From Trebonia sp963785645 (GTDB lineage: Bacteria; Actinomycetota; Actinomycetes; Streptosporangiales; Streptosporangiaceae): a stretch of 64,000 nucleotides of DNA. This document shows positions 1-11,091 of this stretch, in pieces. The position numbers were made by a program, and so were the translations under genes. Within the stretch, counting starts at the first letter, position 1; each line of letters opens with the position of its first letter. The notes under the pieces are model-generated. The model was not told the origin of the DNA and searched no databases. It saw only the letters and a list, made by a program, of their open reading frames with translations. The stretch lies in NCBI GenBank assembly GCA_963785645.1, contig CAWAWG010000001.1, positions 372,001-436,000 on the forward strand. The letters are read 5' to 3'.

Positions 1-2615
1 TGTCGGCCATCGAAGACAAGCTCGGCGTGACGGCAAAGCTTGCCGAATACCGCAGAGCGTTGCAAGAGAAGCGCGAGGCGGGAACCGGGAAACACGAAGC
101 GGGCACCAGCTCCCGCGACGAGGTGGCGTCGAAGTTCCTCGCCTGGATCGGCCAGGGGGTCGGTCCGTCATCACTGATCGGTGCGCTGCTGATCGCCGTG
201 ATACCCGCCAGATTCGCCAGCCTGTCGTCGGGACGGCTGGCGATCATCTTCTTGGCGGCGTTCGCCGTCCTCGCCGGCGCGAGTGCGCTCCGGTTGCACC
301 AGGCGCCGCTGGGCTGGCTCCTGCCCGCGAACCGGTGGTTCACCTGGACGACGTTCATCGCGGTCGGCGAGCGGGACGGCGACTTCGACCGGTGGTGGCA
401 GCGCTTGTGGCCGCGCAGATCCCGGCTGGTGCACAAGGCCAGGGAGGAGTTCGTCCGGTGGCAGCTGAAAAAGGCGATGGGCCATGACGTCCCACCCGGG
501 GTTGCCACCGAGCTAGGCATTACCACGCAGCAGGATGCGTTCCAGTTCTACCTGCGGCTCCGCGTTCTCGCGCTGCTCGACGACCTGCGCGCCAACCACC
601 GCCGCTGGGCGTTTGACCTGCGGCGCAGGAAGCGGACGTGGCCGCCGGTGCTCTTCCTGCCCGAGGTGGACGCCTCGCCCGCCCTGCTCGCGCTGCTTCA
701 GGCGATCAGCGACGTGCGGAGCCGCCGGAGCGAGACCGATCCGCTGCTGATCCTGGCAGCCAGCGAGCGACTGCACGAAAGCGACCAGAGAGCGCGCATC
801 CCGTCGCCGGCGTTGCCACCGGGCCAGGATGAACCAGAGACCAAGTACACGGCGTGGCTGACGAGGATGCGTATCGACCAGTCGCCTAGCCTCGGCTCGC
901 CCTGGCCGTGGGTCATGGACTATCCGTTCACGCCGGAGGAACTGGTACGCGTCTCGCCGCCGCGGAACGAGCCGGTCGCACGGCGGTCGCTGTGGAATCT
1001 GTGGTCCCGCTGGACCCTGGCGGTCCTGGTGGTCGTCGTGGTCGGGCTGGGGCTGTACGCGAACACCAAGCTCGGCGAGAAGTACTGCGGTGGCGGAATC
1101 AGTGACCTCTTCGATTCCAGTCACGACATCGTGTCAGACCCGGGCCCGGCCGGGGACCCCGCCCAGTGCGTGGGCATCGAGGTCAACGACACCCCGGCGT
1201 TCGTGCCGCCGGACGGTGGCGTCTCGCTTGCCGGTACGATCCCCGGCCCGGGCAGCTCAGATACGGGCGCCCCGGGCCCGGGCGGGCAGCTTGGCAAGGT
1301 CACCCTGGCAACCGTAGAGGAGGTTATCGACCGGCAGAATGAGAAGGCCGAGCAGTCCGGGGTCTATGCCACTCTTGTCTACGCGGGGCCGCTGACGGCT
1401 CCTGCGACGGACGAGGCGCAGGCGCTGAACGCGGTCAAGGAGCTAGCGGCCGTGGCCGCGTGGCAGGCTGACAACAATGCCGACAATAAGCTCCTGATCC
1501 GGATCGATATCGCGAACGGCGGCCTGGACCTCTATGACCAGCAGCGCATGGCCGACAAGATCGTCACCGCGGCGGAACGGGATTCCAGCATCGTCGGCGT
1601 CATCGGCCTCGGCCGGGACACATCCACCACGCCGGATGTCGTCAAGGAGCTCACGGGGGCGGGCCTCGCCGTTATCGCTACCACCAATTCCGACGACCAG
1701 CTGCCGCAGAACTATCCGGACTACTTCGGCATGGCCGCGACCAACGCCGAGGAAGCCTTCGCGCTGCAGCCCATTGCGAGAAGGGCCGCCAAAGGGTCCG
1801 CCGTCATCTTCGAACGGCCACTGAGCATGAACGACCCGTACAGCCAGCAGCAGGGCGCAGCGGCGGCAGAGATGCTCGGGAAGGCCGGCTTCACCCTGAT
1901 CGGCGGGGGACCGCAGTACTTTTCCGTTGACGACAACAACGGGTACATCCAGGGCACGGAACTAGCCAGTACGGTCTGCGCCCCTGGGGTCAAGATATCC
2001 GTCGTCTACCTGGCCGGCCGTTCGGATGACCTGGCCGGACTCATGACATTTATCGGAGACAACGCCCCGTGCTTTGCCCGCCAAGTGACCGTGCTCAGCG
2101 GCGACGACCTGACCAAGAATGAGTACAACGAGAACAGCAATGCCTATCTGCCGGCGGGCACCACGCTGTATTACGTCGCCCTCACCAATACCGCCGTAAG
2201 CGGTCAGCAGTCCCATCTCAAGCAGGACCTCAACGCCGCCTACGACGTGAGCATCTCGCCCGCCGCCGGCAGCAGGAATCCATACACCAACCCGGTCTTC
2301 ACCGACGGTGAACTGGCACTCGCTTACGACGCCGCCCAGGCGCTCTCCCAGGCCGCTCAGTCCGCCTACGCGGCGGCTGGGAGCCCGACCCGCTCCGGGA
2401 TCGACTTGGCGCTGCGCTGCGCCGTGTCCCTCAGCGGAGGCGCGACGGGGACGATCGGGTTCACCGACGTCCACCACGGCGTCCAGGTCATGCGGGTCAC
2501 CGAGTCAACGGGTGGAACGCCGGACCTCCAGCCCGAGCCCTACTACAACCGGCCTACGCACGGTGCCTGCCCGCCCCCAATCAGCCAGCCGGCCCCTCCA
2601 ACCCTGGGGAACTGA
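1..2615 (+). CDS. Membrane protein with extracytoplasmic type 1 periplasmic-binding-like domain, 5' end missing
   Basis: The reading frame is open to the left edge, so the GTG at 27 is probably internal and the gene is partial. About 870 codons are visible. Two hydrophobic segments lie near residues 48-63 and 71-88 (counted from the GTG), then a basic, probably cytoplasmic region of about 240 residues, a third strong TM segment near 330-347 (TLAVLVVVVVGLGLYA), a Pro/Gly linker, and from about residue 445 a domain resembling type 1 solute-binding proteins of branched-chain amino acid ABC systems (the GVIGLGRDTST, AVIATTNSDD and ALAYDAAQAL stretches fit that fold). A cytoplasmic region joined through a TM to an extracellular ligand-binding fold suggests a receptor rather than a transporter subunit. 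No transporter genes adjoin it. Function is inferred from fold only. Confidence 0.7.
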   Translation, partial: SAIEDKLGVTAKLAEYRRALQEKREAGTGKHEAGTSSRDEVASKFLAWIGQGVGPSSLIGALLIAVIPARFASLSSGRLAIIFLAAFAVLAGASALRLHQAPLGWLLPANRWFTWTTFIAVGERDGDFDRWWQRLWPRRSRLVHKAREEFVRWQLKKAMGHDVPPGVATELGITTQQDAFQFYLRLRVLALLDDLRANHRRWAFDLRRRKRTWPPVLFLPEVDASPALLALLQAISDVRSRRSETDPLLILAASERLHESDQRARIPSPALPPGQDEPETKYTAWLTRMRIDQSPSLGSPWPWVMDYPFTPEELVRVSPPRNEPVARRSLWNLWSRWTLAVLVVVVVGLGLYANTKLGEKYCGGGISDLFDSSHDIVSDPGPAGDPAQCVGIEVNDTPAFVPPDGGVSLAGTIPGPGSSDTGAPGPGGQLGKVTLATVEEVIDRQNEKAEQSGVYATLVYAGPLTAPATDEAQALNAVKELAAVAAWQADNNADNKLLIRIDIANGGLDLYDQQRMADKIVTAAERDSSIVGVIGLGRDTSTTPDVVKELTGAGLAVIATTNSDDQLPQNYPDYFGMAATNAEEAFALQPIARRAAKGSAVIFERPLSMNDPYSQQQGAAAAEMLGKAGFTLIGGGPQYFSVDDNNGYIQGTELASTVCAPGVKISVVYLAGRSDDLAGLMTFIGDNAPCFARQVTVLSGDDLTKNEYNENSNAYLPAGTTLYYVALTNTAVSGQQSHLKQDLNAAYDVSISPAAGSRNPYTNPVFTDGELALAYDAAQALSQAAQSAYAAAGSPTRSGIDLALRCAVSLSGGATGTIGFTDVHHGVQVMRVTESTGGTPDLQPEPYYNRPTHGACPPPISQPAPPTLGN

Positions 2616-2950
2616 CTCGGCCGGAGGCAGTGGACGCCCGGCCAGGCAGGAGCGAACGACGACCCTGACCAGCCAGTTCACCGGCACCGGGGCTGCCACC
2701 CAGATCCACGGGCGGTACGGATCGAAGTGATTTGCGGGCATCTGTGCGGCCAGTGGGAGAAAGATGACAAATTTGTAACCTTCTCGGTTGAACCGAACGC
2801 CAGCTGGACCGTAAAACTAAGTATGGGCGTGGTGCTTCTCAGCGGTGATGCTGGGCGCGATCCTCTGCACAAGGGCCTAGTTGATATCGCGTTTCCTCTG
2901 GCAGCAGAGCTACAGCCGTTTTCGGGGTCGGTCGTACTGGCGAGCGTGCC
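2616..2950. other. Intergenic region before the two-component system
   Basis: This 335-bp gap has no convincing gene and no clear hairpin next to the upstream stop. It is less GC-rich around 2,750-2,830. It presumably carries the promoter of the response regulator, but no -35/-10 pair could be assigned with confidence. Confidence 0.4.
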
Positions 2951-3662
2951 ATGACCCCGGCTCAGGCATCAGGCGGCACGCTCGACTGGGACGAGCCTGC
3001 CGCCCGGCCGCGTGTCCTGGTCATCGACGATGAAGAGGCGATACGTTCCGCCCTCAGCCGCGCGCTGAGCATCGAGGGGCTGACGATCGAGCTGGCCGAG
3101 TCCGGTGAGGAGGGGCTGCGGCGGGCGCTGGCCGAACGCTACGACCTGGTCATCCTTGACCTGCTGATGCCCGACCTGGATGGCCAGGCCGTGCTGCGGC
3201 AGCTGCTGCGTGACAGGCCGGGGCAGGTCGGTCTGGTGCTGTCGTGCCTGACCGACGTGCGATCCAAGGTGGATTGCTTCGAACTCGGCGCCCGGGACTA
3301 CCTGGCCAAGCCGTTCTCGCTCGCCGAACTGATCGCCCGGATTCGTAACCAGCTGCGCGGCGACCCCCTCGACCGGGTGATCCGGGTCGGAGGTCTCAGG
3401 CTGCACATCGGCCGCATGGAGGCGGATATCGGCCGCGGTCCGACGCCGCTCACCCGCCTTGAGTTCCTGGTGCTGCAGGGAGCTCATGGAACATGCTGGC
3501 CAGTCGGTCTCCAAGGGGCAGCTGCTGGCCTCGGTATGGGGTTACGAGTTCGAGCCGGAATCCAACATCGTCGGCGTGTGCGTCCGGCGGCTGCGGTCGA
3601 AGTTCGGTGACCAGCTCATCAAGACGGTGCGGGGTGAGGGATATCAGCTTGCCCTCGGGTGA
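2951..3662 (+). CDS. OmpR/PhoB-family response regulator (one frameshift)
   Basis: The N-terminal receiver domain has the acidic pair in VLVIDDEEAIR, the phospho-acceptor Asp in LVILDLLMPDLDG and the conserved Lys in YLAKPFSLAEL. The C-terminal winged helix continues in another frame (SKGQLLASVWGYEF, VCVRRLRSKFG, VRGEGYQL). The frames join if one G of the GGG at about 3,478-3,480 is removed, giving a normal 236-residue regulator. The kinase gene begins inside its last codons, a typical co-translated two-component pair. The domain assignment is firm; the signal and target genes are unknown. Confidence 0.88.
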
Positions 3663-4720
3663 CCCCGGTCCTCGCTGGCTGCCGCTCGGGGAAGGGAAGC
3701 TGGATACCGTCTGGCTCGCCCTGCTGCTGCTGAACGTCGCCGCCATAGCGGTCTGGCATTCCCATGAGACCATCCCGTTCCACGTCGTCTCGATGTGCTT
3801 CGCGCTGCTCTACTGGCTGCGCGTCTGGCCGGCCGACCCGCTGCCGTGGGGTCTCGGCATCGTGCTCATCACCACCGTGACCGGCATCGCGCTCGACGTG
3901 CTGCACGACGCCGGCTCGCTGGAGGAGGTGACGGACATGCCGCTGCTCGCGACGATGTTCGTCGCCATCGTCTGGCACGCGAACCGCACGGTCACCGCCG
4001 ACCGTGAGCTGCGGCTCATCGGGGAGAAGAACGCGCGCCTGCTCTACGCGCAACGCCGGTTCCTGCAAGACGCGTCGCATCATCTGCGAACTCCCATCAC
4101 GATCGCGCTCACCCATGCCGAGTTGCTCGCCAAGCGAACTGACCGGGGAGCAGGAGCTGCGGGACATCCAGATGGTGATCGGCGAGATGACCCGGCTGCG
4201 CCGGCTGAGTGAACGGCTGCTCGTCATCGCCTCGTCCGAGGACCCGGACTTCCTGCGGTCAGAGCCGGTTGCCCTCGACGAGTTCGCGCTTGAGGTCATC
4301 GAGCGCTGGCAGCCGACCGCGCAGCGCCGCTGGAAGCTCGGGCGGCTGGACGCGGCAATGGTCATGGCGGACCTTGAGAGACTCGGCCTCGCGGTGGACG
4401 CGCTGCTTGAAAACGCGGTCAAGCTCACCTCCGCGGACGAAGTCATAGAGCTGTCCGTTGTCAGCGGCCACGCCGGCTGCGTCCGGATCGGGGTGAGCGA
4501 CACGGGCAGCGGGATTCCCGCCGAGGAGCTGCCGCGGGTCTTCGACAGGTTCCGCACGGGAAGCGGTGACCGGCGGGTCCGGGGCACCGGGCTCGGGCTT
4601 GCCCTGGTACGCGCCGTCGCGGGAGCGCACGGCGGGTCCGTCACGGTGCGCAGCACCCTTGGCAAGGGCAGTGAGTTCGAGATCGTGCTCCCGTCCGCGG
4701 GGCAGGACCCGGTGGCGTAA
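3634..4720 (+). CDS. Sensor histidine kinase (one frameshift)
   Basis: The partner of the preceding regulator. GTG at 3634 overlaps the regulator end; TTG at 3649 is an alternative start. Four hydrophobic segments occupy roughly the first 110 residues with little extracytoplasmic loop, so it may sense a membrane or intracellular signal. HisKA has the phospho-His in DASHHLRTPITIAL; the ATPase domain shows N box (LLENAVK), G1 (DTGSGIP) and G2 (GTGLGLALV). The frame changes near 4,130-4,137 (GCCAAGCGAA); deleting one A restores the helix after HAELLA. The domain order is complete once repaired. Confidence 0.85.
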
Positions 4721-4844
4721 CCGAACGCTGCTCAAGGACATCCGCCGGTGATTTCGCGGCCCTTGGTTACGATATTACGTCACGAATTTATCCGCGAGTA
4801 TTCTGCAAGAGGTTGTCCGGTCCGCCACGCTACGATTCGACAGG

Positions 4845-4863
4845 TTAGGTTAGCCTAAGCTAA
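4845..4863. promoter_or_regulatory. Iron box (IdeR/DmdR-type operator)
   Basis: TTAGGTTAGCCTAAGCTAA matches the actinobacterial iron-box consensus TTAGGTTAGSCTAACCTAA at 18 of 19 positions. It ends 13 nt before the GTG of the siderophore operon, where the Fe(II)-loaded repressor would block transcription. Confidence 0.88.
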
Positions 4864-4876
4864 CTCGGAGGAACAA

Positions 4877-6180
4877 GTGCGGCTTTGCCTGGTCGCTTCC
4901 AAGCCAACCGATTCCGTTATTTTCGGCTTTCTTCCCGCGGCTGCCAGGCTTGGCCTGGACGTGATCCTGCTTACCGACAAGCCGGAGGAGCACAAGCGGG
5001 CCTTGCCACGCGCCCGGCTGAGCCGCGGCCGGGGCTGGTCCGAGCCGCGAGGCCGGTCAGGAACACCGGTCTTGTTCGAGACACGGGGCCGGTCCGGATC
5101 GTGGAGTGCGACGTATGGGACGCTCGCCGGCTGATCAGCGCGATCGCGGCCCTGCCGGCTCGCGGACGCGATCTTCTCCAACTCCGACCATCTGCAGACG
5201 CAGACCGCCTTGGCGGCGGCGTACTTCGGCGTGCCGGGCAAGGACTGGCGGTCGGCGATGCGCGCCAAGAACAAGTCGCTGATGCGCCGCCGGCTGGCCG
5301 AGACGGGCATCGAGCAGGTCGCCGCGGTCGAGATCCGCCCGAGCAGGTCGACGATTCAGCGCCGAACATCCAGCCACCGACCTGGCCTACCCAGCGGTTC
5401 TCAAGCCGTCCGAGGGGGTAGCCAGCGAGGACGTCATGCTCGTCCGCGATCCGGCGGAGCTGGCGGAGCAGATGCGCACGAGATCTTCGCCCGCCGGCCG
5501 GGCGAGACTCTGCTCGCCGAGCAGTACCTGCCCGGCGGGCTGCGCACCCTGGAGACGCTCGGCGACGGCGTGACAACATGGGTTCTCGGCGGATTCCAGA
5601 CCAGCCTCTCGCCGCTTCCGTTCTTCATCGAGGAGCGGCTGACCTGGGATGCCTCCGTGCCGGAGACGCGGCCGCGGCACGTGCTCGGCGCGCTCGCCGA
5701 GCTCGGTGTCACGTTCGGCGCTTGCCACACCGAGTACGTCCTCGATGCCGAATGGCGCCGCGGCCTGATCGAGGTGAACGACCGGCATGATCGGCGACCA
5801 CTGTGACTTCGTTCTTGCGACCTGCTCGGCGTTGACCTGTTCGAGCTGGTCTTGCGGATATACCTCGGGGAGTCCTGCCGCCGGGGCCGCCGCGCCGGCC
5901 CCGACCGGGCCCACGCGATCATCGATTACGTGGTCGCGGACGCCCGGCGTGCTCGCTGCGCACGCCGTCCGCCGGCCGCGCAGCGCGGTACCGAGCCCGG
6001 CGTCACTGCTCTCCTACCGGCCGCTGCGTGAGATCGGCGACCGCATCACGCTCACCCACACCAACCGCGACTACCTGGGCGTGATCACCGCGATCGGCGC
6101 GGAAGCGGCTCCGCGTGGAGCTGTCCGTGGCCGCCATGCGCGCCGCGGCGACGCTGGGACATCACGGGTCCGGTCTCGTG
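4877..6180 (+). CDS. ATP-grasp ligase of a siderophore operon (several frameshifts)
   Basis: GTG at 4877 follows an AGGAGG-like site directly after an iron box. Fragments in three frames assemble into one ATP-grasp protein of about 430 residues: N-terminal CLVASKPTDSVIFGFLPAAA, central FSNSDHLQTQTALAAAYFGV and PAVLKPSEGVAS, then LLAEQYLPGG and LIEVNDR, which fit the ATP- and Mg-binding C-terminal part. Such ligases, for example PvsA of the vibrioferrin pathway, form an amide bond on a siderophore building block. The next three genes supply the rest of that enzyme set. At least four indels are needed to read it through. The 3' end near 6180 is set only by where the next protein starts. Confidence 0.7.
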
Positions 6181-8008
6181 ACGCCTGCGAGCTGTCCGGA
6201 GTCGAGCATGAGCTGGCCGCCCGGGTGATCGACACGTTGCTCAGGGAGGACTATGCGGGCCTGTCCCGGCGGGTGCGCACCGCCACGACGGGCCGCGTGC
6301 TCTGATCTTCCGGCCGGTTCCCGGGACCCGCGGACCGGTGGTGAAGCCTCGTGCTCCCGCTTGAGACGCGACGGATTCCTCGCCGACTTCGGATCCGCGC
6401 GTCGGCCGCTCTGAAGGCCCGGCGCTAGCCCTCGACGATGTGGAGCGCTTGCTGGCCGCGGTCAGCGATCCGCTGGACAGCGCCGGGGTCGCCGCGTTCG
6501 CCGAAGAATGCCGACAGGCGCTCGCCACCCTCGGGCTGCGGGAGCGCCACCTTCCCGGCGTCCGCGCCGGGCTCGCCCGGCTGTGGGCGCCAGTGGCCGA
6601 CGAGCTGCCAGGCCTGGTGCGTCGCCCGTGCCTGACGCGTGTGCGGGACGGCCTGCTCGCCTACGAGGCGCTTGCCGCCACGATGCCGCATCCCGCCTAC
6701 CCGACCTCCGAGTGCAGGCGCGGGTTCAGCGAGGACGACTCGCTGCGCTACACGCCCGAGTACCTGCCGGAGTTCGGGCTGCACTGGGTCGCGGTTCCGC
6801 GCTCCCGCCTGGTAGCGGTCGGCTGGCACGGCGACCGCCCGGCCTGGTGGCCGACCGTGCCCGAGGTGGGCCTGCCGAAGTCGCTCGCCGCCACCCACGA
6901 CCTGATGCCTGTGCACCGGCTCACCGCCCGCCATGAGCTTGACCGTGCCCTGACGAGGCCGGGCACCGGGCTGGCCGATGCCAGGCGGCGGACTGGGCGA
7001 GATCGCGCCGGTCACCTGCCTGCGGGTGACCCCCACGCTGTCCACCCGGACGGTGTCCGTGACCGGCCAGCCGGCAGCCACATCAAGCTGCCCGCTCCCG
7101 ACCAGCACCCTGGGCCTGCTGAACCGGCGGTCCATCAAGCCGGGCACCCTGGCGGACGGCGCGCTCGTGCGGAGCATCCTGGCCGCCGCCACCACGCCGA
7201 CCCGCTGCTCGGTGGCCTGCTGCTCGCCGACGAGGGCACCTACGCGCATGCCGGCCATCCCTATCTCGCTTACCTGCTGCGCCGTCTGCCGGCCGGATTG
7301 GACGGTGCCGGATCGTGCCGCTCGCCGCGCTGCTCGCGCCGAGCCCCGTCGCCGCGGAGGCTGGCCGGCCGCTGGTCATCGAGGAACTCGCCGAGCTGGG
7401 CGTCGGACGGGGACCTGCCCGGCCTGTTCGGCGCCTACCTTGACGTGCTGTTCGGCGTGCACGTACGGCTGTTCGCCCGGTACGGCATCGCGCCTGGAGG
7501 CCCACCAGCAGAACACCGCGCTGGTGCTCGGCCCGCCGGGCCGAGGCCGCCCGCGGCGGGCACCGGCTGCTGGTGAAGGACTTCGACGGCACGCTGATCC
7601 ATCTTCCGCGCCTGACCGCGGCGCTCGGACCCGGCGCGCCGGACGAGTCCGCGTTCGCGGATCCCCGCCTGGTCACGCGGTCGGATGACGCGCTCGCCGA
7701 CGTCTTCATCACGATCACCGTGCACCTGTGCGCGGGCGCGCTCGCCTTCGGCCTCGCCGACCGGGGCGCCGCGCCGCTGCCGGACCTGCTCGCCCTGGTC
7801 AGGCAGCAAGCTGACGGCCGCGCTCGACCGGCATGCCGACTGGCCCGCGGCAGCGGTGCTGCGGGCGCGCGTGCTCGACGCGGACCGCCTGCCCGGCAAG
7901 TCGATGGTCACCGCGGGGACCCTCGTCGCCAAGTCGCGCACCGGCGCCAGCGACATCAACAAGTTCTACGGCACGAACGGCCCCAACTACCTGAAAGCGC
8001 CACGCTGA
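6178..8008 (+). CDS. IucA/IucC-family NIS siderophore synthetase, first copy (frameshifted)
   Basis: Non-ribosomal siderophore synthetase that adenylates a carboxylate such as citrate and condenses it with an amine or alcohol. Family hallmarks appear in order: HPAYPTSECRRGF, YLPEFGLHWVAVPRS, the STLGLLNRRSIKPGTLADG region, FARYGI followed by EAHQQNTALVL, LVKDFDGTLIHL, and the C-terminal KSMVTAGTLVAKSR and INKFYGTNGPNYL. The N-terminus probably begins around 6178 (HELAARVIDTLLREDYAGL). The 610-codon span equals the usual family length, but five or more indels break the frame. It is tightly coupled to the next gene, 15 nt away. The substrate is not readable from sequence. Confidence 0.78.
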
Positions 8009-8023
8009 CCCGAGGAGCTGTGA

Positions 8024-9778
8024 GTGAACCCGGACACGCTGACCGCCCAGGCACTGCTGAACTGCCTGGTACGCGAGGTATCGGCCCCCGAGGAGCAGGC
8101 GTGGGAGAGCGGCGGCCACCTGATGGTCCGCCTGGCCAGGTCGGACCGGCTGCTGCGGCTCACGCCGCGGCGCCCGTCGGCCGGGCTCGGCCCGCGGCTG
8201 ACCGGTGAGGTGCAGCTGCGCGGACGGTGACTCGCTGGCAGCCGGTCGGCTGGGAGGAGCTGGCCCGCCTCATCGCCGAAGAGCTGACGCTGGCCACCGG
8301 CGCTCGCCAACGCCGAGTTCGCCGCGCAGGTGCGCAGCAGCCACGCGGCGATCACCGCGATCATGCAGGCCAGGCTGCCCAGGCAGGGCCCGGGCCGGCG
8401 CTCAGCGGTCCTGCCGGGCAGCGGCGGTGCGGGCGATCCCGCGCATTGACCGGTACCTGGCCAGCGAGCAGGCGCTGGTCGCCGGGCACCGGTTCCATCC
8501 CGCGCCCAAGGCACGCGAGGGCGAGCCCGCGCGACTGGCTGCCCTTCGCGCCCGGAAGCGCGGCGCAGGTTTCCGGCTGCGCTTCCTCGCGGTCCGCGAC
8601 GATGCGCTGGACGCCGATGGCGACACCAGCGCCTTCGACCGCCTCGGCGCCCCGGAGCCGCCGTCCGGATACCAGGTGCTGCCCGCGCATCCCTGGCAGC
8701 TCCGCCTGCTGGCGCGGCGGCCGTGGCTGCGGCAGGCGTTCCGGGACCGCCTGCTCGTCGACCTCGGCGCCGGGCCACGGGACGTGGTGCCGACGTCCTC
8801 GGTGCGCACCGTCTACGATCCGGTGGCCGACGTCTTCTGCAAGTTCAGCCTGAACGTGCGGATCACCAACTGCGTCCGCAAGAACTCCTGGTACGAGCTC
8901 GCCGGCGCGGTCGCCCTGACCGGGCTGCTCGCCCCTGTCTTCTGGCGGACCTGGCGGAGCGCTTCCCCGGCACCGCCGTGCTCGGCGAGCCCGGGTACCG
9001 GACCGCTGGCGCTGGCGAGCCGAGGAAGCGGTCGAGGGCCTGTCGGTGATCGTCCGGGAGGGCCTGCGCGGGTGCCTCGCGCCCGGCGTGACCCCGCTTG
9101 CCGCGGCGCCGCTGGAAAGCACCGCGCACTGGACAGCCTCGACGCTGGACAGCCGGTGGACGCGCGCGCGGGCGGCCGGCGGCCTGCTCGACGGCCGGGA
9201 TCCCGAGTGGCTGCTCGGCCTGGTGGGAGGCGTACCTGCGCAAGGTCGCGCCCCGCCGGTGCTGCACGCGCTCTTCGGCCACGGGGTGGTGCTCGAGCCG
9301 CACCTGCAGAACGTCCTGGTCGGGCGTGGACGCCGACGGGCTGCCGGTGCAGGCCATCTTCCGTGACCTGGAGGGCGTCAAGCTGATCACGCCCCGGCAC
9401 GACGCGCTGCTCGCGACGCTGAAGCCGGGCGTCGCCCGCGCCCTCGGCCTACGACGCGGAACGCGGCTGGAGCCGGGTCGCCTACTGCCTGTTCGTCAAC
9501 CACCTGGCCGAGATCGCCGCGGCCATCGCGGACCGCCATCCCGATCCGGGGGACGGCTCGAGGCGGACCTGTGGAACCGCGCCCGCGGGGTGCTCGCCGG
9601 GTTCGCGCGCGAGCACGGCTGGCCACCGCAGCTGCGGGCGATGCTGGCCGGGGTGCCGCTGCCTGCCAAGGCGAACCTGCGGCTGCGCTGGGCCCGCGGC
9701 GCGGACCGGGAGGCGGCCTACCTGCCCGTGCTGCAACCCGCTGAGCGAGCAGCGCGATCGGCTGGAGCAGCAGGATGA
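8024..9778 (+). CDS. IucA/IucC-family NIS siderophore synthetase, second copy (frameshifted)
   Basis: GTG at 8024 has a GAGGAGC ribosome-binding site just upstream. Hallmarks: GHRFHPAPKAREG (the His-rich ATP-binding motif), YQVLPAHPWQL, SSVRTVYDP, KFSLNVRITNCVRKN, ESTAHW, LFGHGVVLEPHLQN and IFRDLEGVKL, ending in a stretch resembling NPLSEQRDRL. About 584 codons, normal for the family. The probable stop at 9776-9778 overlaps the ATG of the decarboxylase (ATGA), supporting one transcript. Several single-base shifts are present. Two NIS enzymes in one operon fit a siderophore assembled from citrate in two condensations. Confidence 0.78.
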
Positions 9779-11091
9779 CCTCGCCGATGCGTCGGCCAGG
9801 CGAGGATCGGCGGCCGCCGCGGCGCGGGCGGCGGCTCGAGCTGCCAGGCCCGGTGTACGCGAGCCTCGCGGAGCGCCTCGGCCGTGACGACGCCGCGCTG
9901 CCCGCTTACGTCTACGACCTGGACGGGCTTGCCGCGCACGTGGCCGGGATCAGGGCCGCCATCCCCGGCCGGTCGAGATCTACTACGCGGTCAAGGCGAA
10001 CCCGGATCCCGGCGGTGCTGCGCGTCGTGGCCCGGCACGCCGACGGCCTTGAGGTCTCCTCGGGCGGCGAGCTGCGGCACGCGGCGGCGGCGGTGCCCGG
10101 CGCCCGGCTCGCATTCGGCGGTCCAGGCAAGACGAGCGCCGAACTCGCCGCCGCGATCCGCGCGGGCACGTTCCGGTTCCATGTGGAGAGCCCGCAGGAG
10201 CTGCGGCTCCTCGGCGCGGCCGCGCTGGCCGCCGGCCGTCCGGCCGACATCCTGCTCCGGGTCAACCTGCCCGGCGCCTGGTGCCGATCACCCGCGGGTG
10301 TCTGGCCGTCGCCCGCCGCGCTCCCGAAGCGGGCTGGTGATGGGGGAGCGCCCAGCTCCGTTCGGCATGGATCCGGTTTTGCTTGACCACTGCGCGCGGT
10401 GGCTCCGGGCGGCACCGGAGGCCGGGCAGGTGCGGCTGCGCGGCATGCACGCGCACCTCGCCAGCGGGCTGGACGCCGCGCGCTGCTCGGCTCGGCCGCC
10501 GCGCGTGCTCGATTTCGGCGCGGCAGTGGTGCGCCCGGCACGGCGTGCGCGAACCCGGAATTCAACCTCGGCGGGGGGATGGCGGTGGACTACCGGCGAG
10601 CCGGGCGCCGTGTTCGACTGGGCCAGGTACGGGCGCGGCCTCGCCCTGGCCGCTCGGCCAGGCGAGACCCTGCGCATCGAGCCCGGCCGGGCGGTGACCG
10701 CGTACTGCGGCTGGTACGTCACCCGGGTGCTCGACGTGAAGCGGAGCCACGGCAAGGCGTTCGCGGTGGTGGCGGGCGGCACGCATCACCTGCGGACGCC
10801 CGGCCGCCAAGGGACATGACCAGCCGTTCGCGGTCATGCCCCGTCGGCGCCTGGCCGCACGGCTGGACCCGGCCCGGCGGACGGCGCGAGCCGGTGACGA
10901 TCGTCGGCCAGCTGTGCACGCCCAAGGACATCCTGGCCCGGCGACGTCACCGCTGGCCCGGCTGCGCGCGGGCGACCTGGTCGCGTTCGGGCTGGCGGGC
11001 GCCTACGCGTGGAACATCTCACACCACGGTTTCCTCATGCACCCGCAGCCCGGCTTCCACTACGTCGGCACCGGACGACCGGCGCTCATGA
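9775..11091 (+). CDS. PLP-dependent decarboxylase, ornithine/DAP decarboxylase fold (frameshifted)
   Basis: Starts at ATG 9775 in an ATGA overlap. Fold type III decarboxylase: PAYVYDLDGLAAHV, then the PLP lysine stretch readable as YYAVKAN in a second frame, DGLEVSSGGEL, FHVESPQELRLL, GMHAHLASGLD, EPEFNLGGGM, RIEPGRAVTAYCGWY, GQLCTPKDIL and GDLVAFGLAGAYAWNISHH. Relatives next to NIS synthetases (PvsE, SbnH) decarboxylate a siderophore intermediate or an amino acid. The 3' end is uncertain: TGA at 11089-11091 is the nearest stop in a plausible frame, and it overlaps the end of the opposing transporter gene. Confidence 0.75.

Noticed and set aside
4877..11091. Siderophore operon as decayed pseudogenes
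   Set aside because: All family motifs remain in order with no in-frame nonsense mutations inside the segments, and equally dense indels occur in leuA; errors explain this better than decay.
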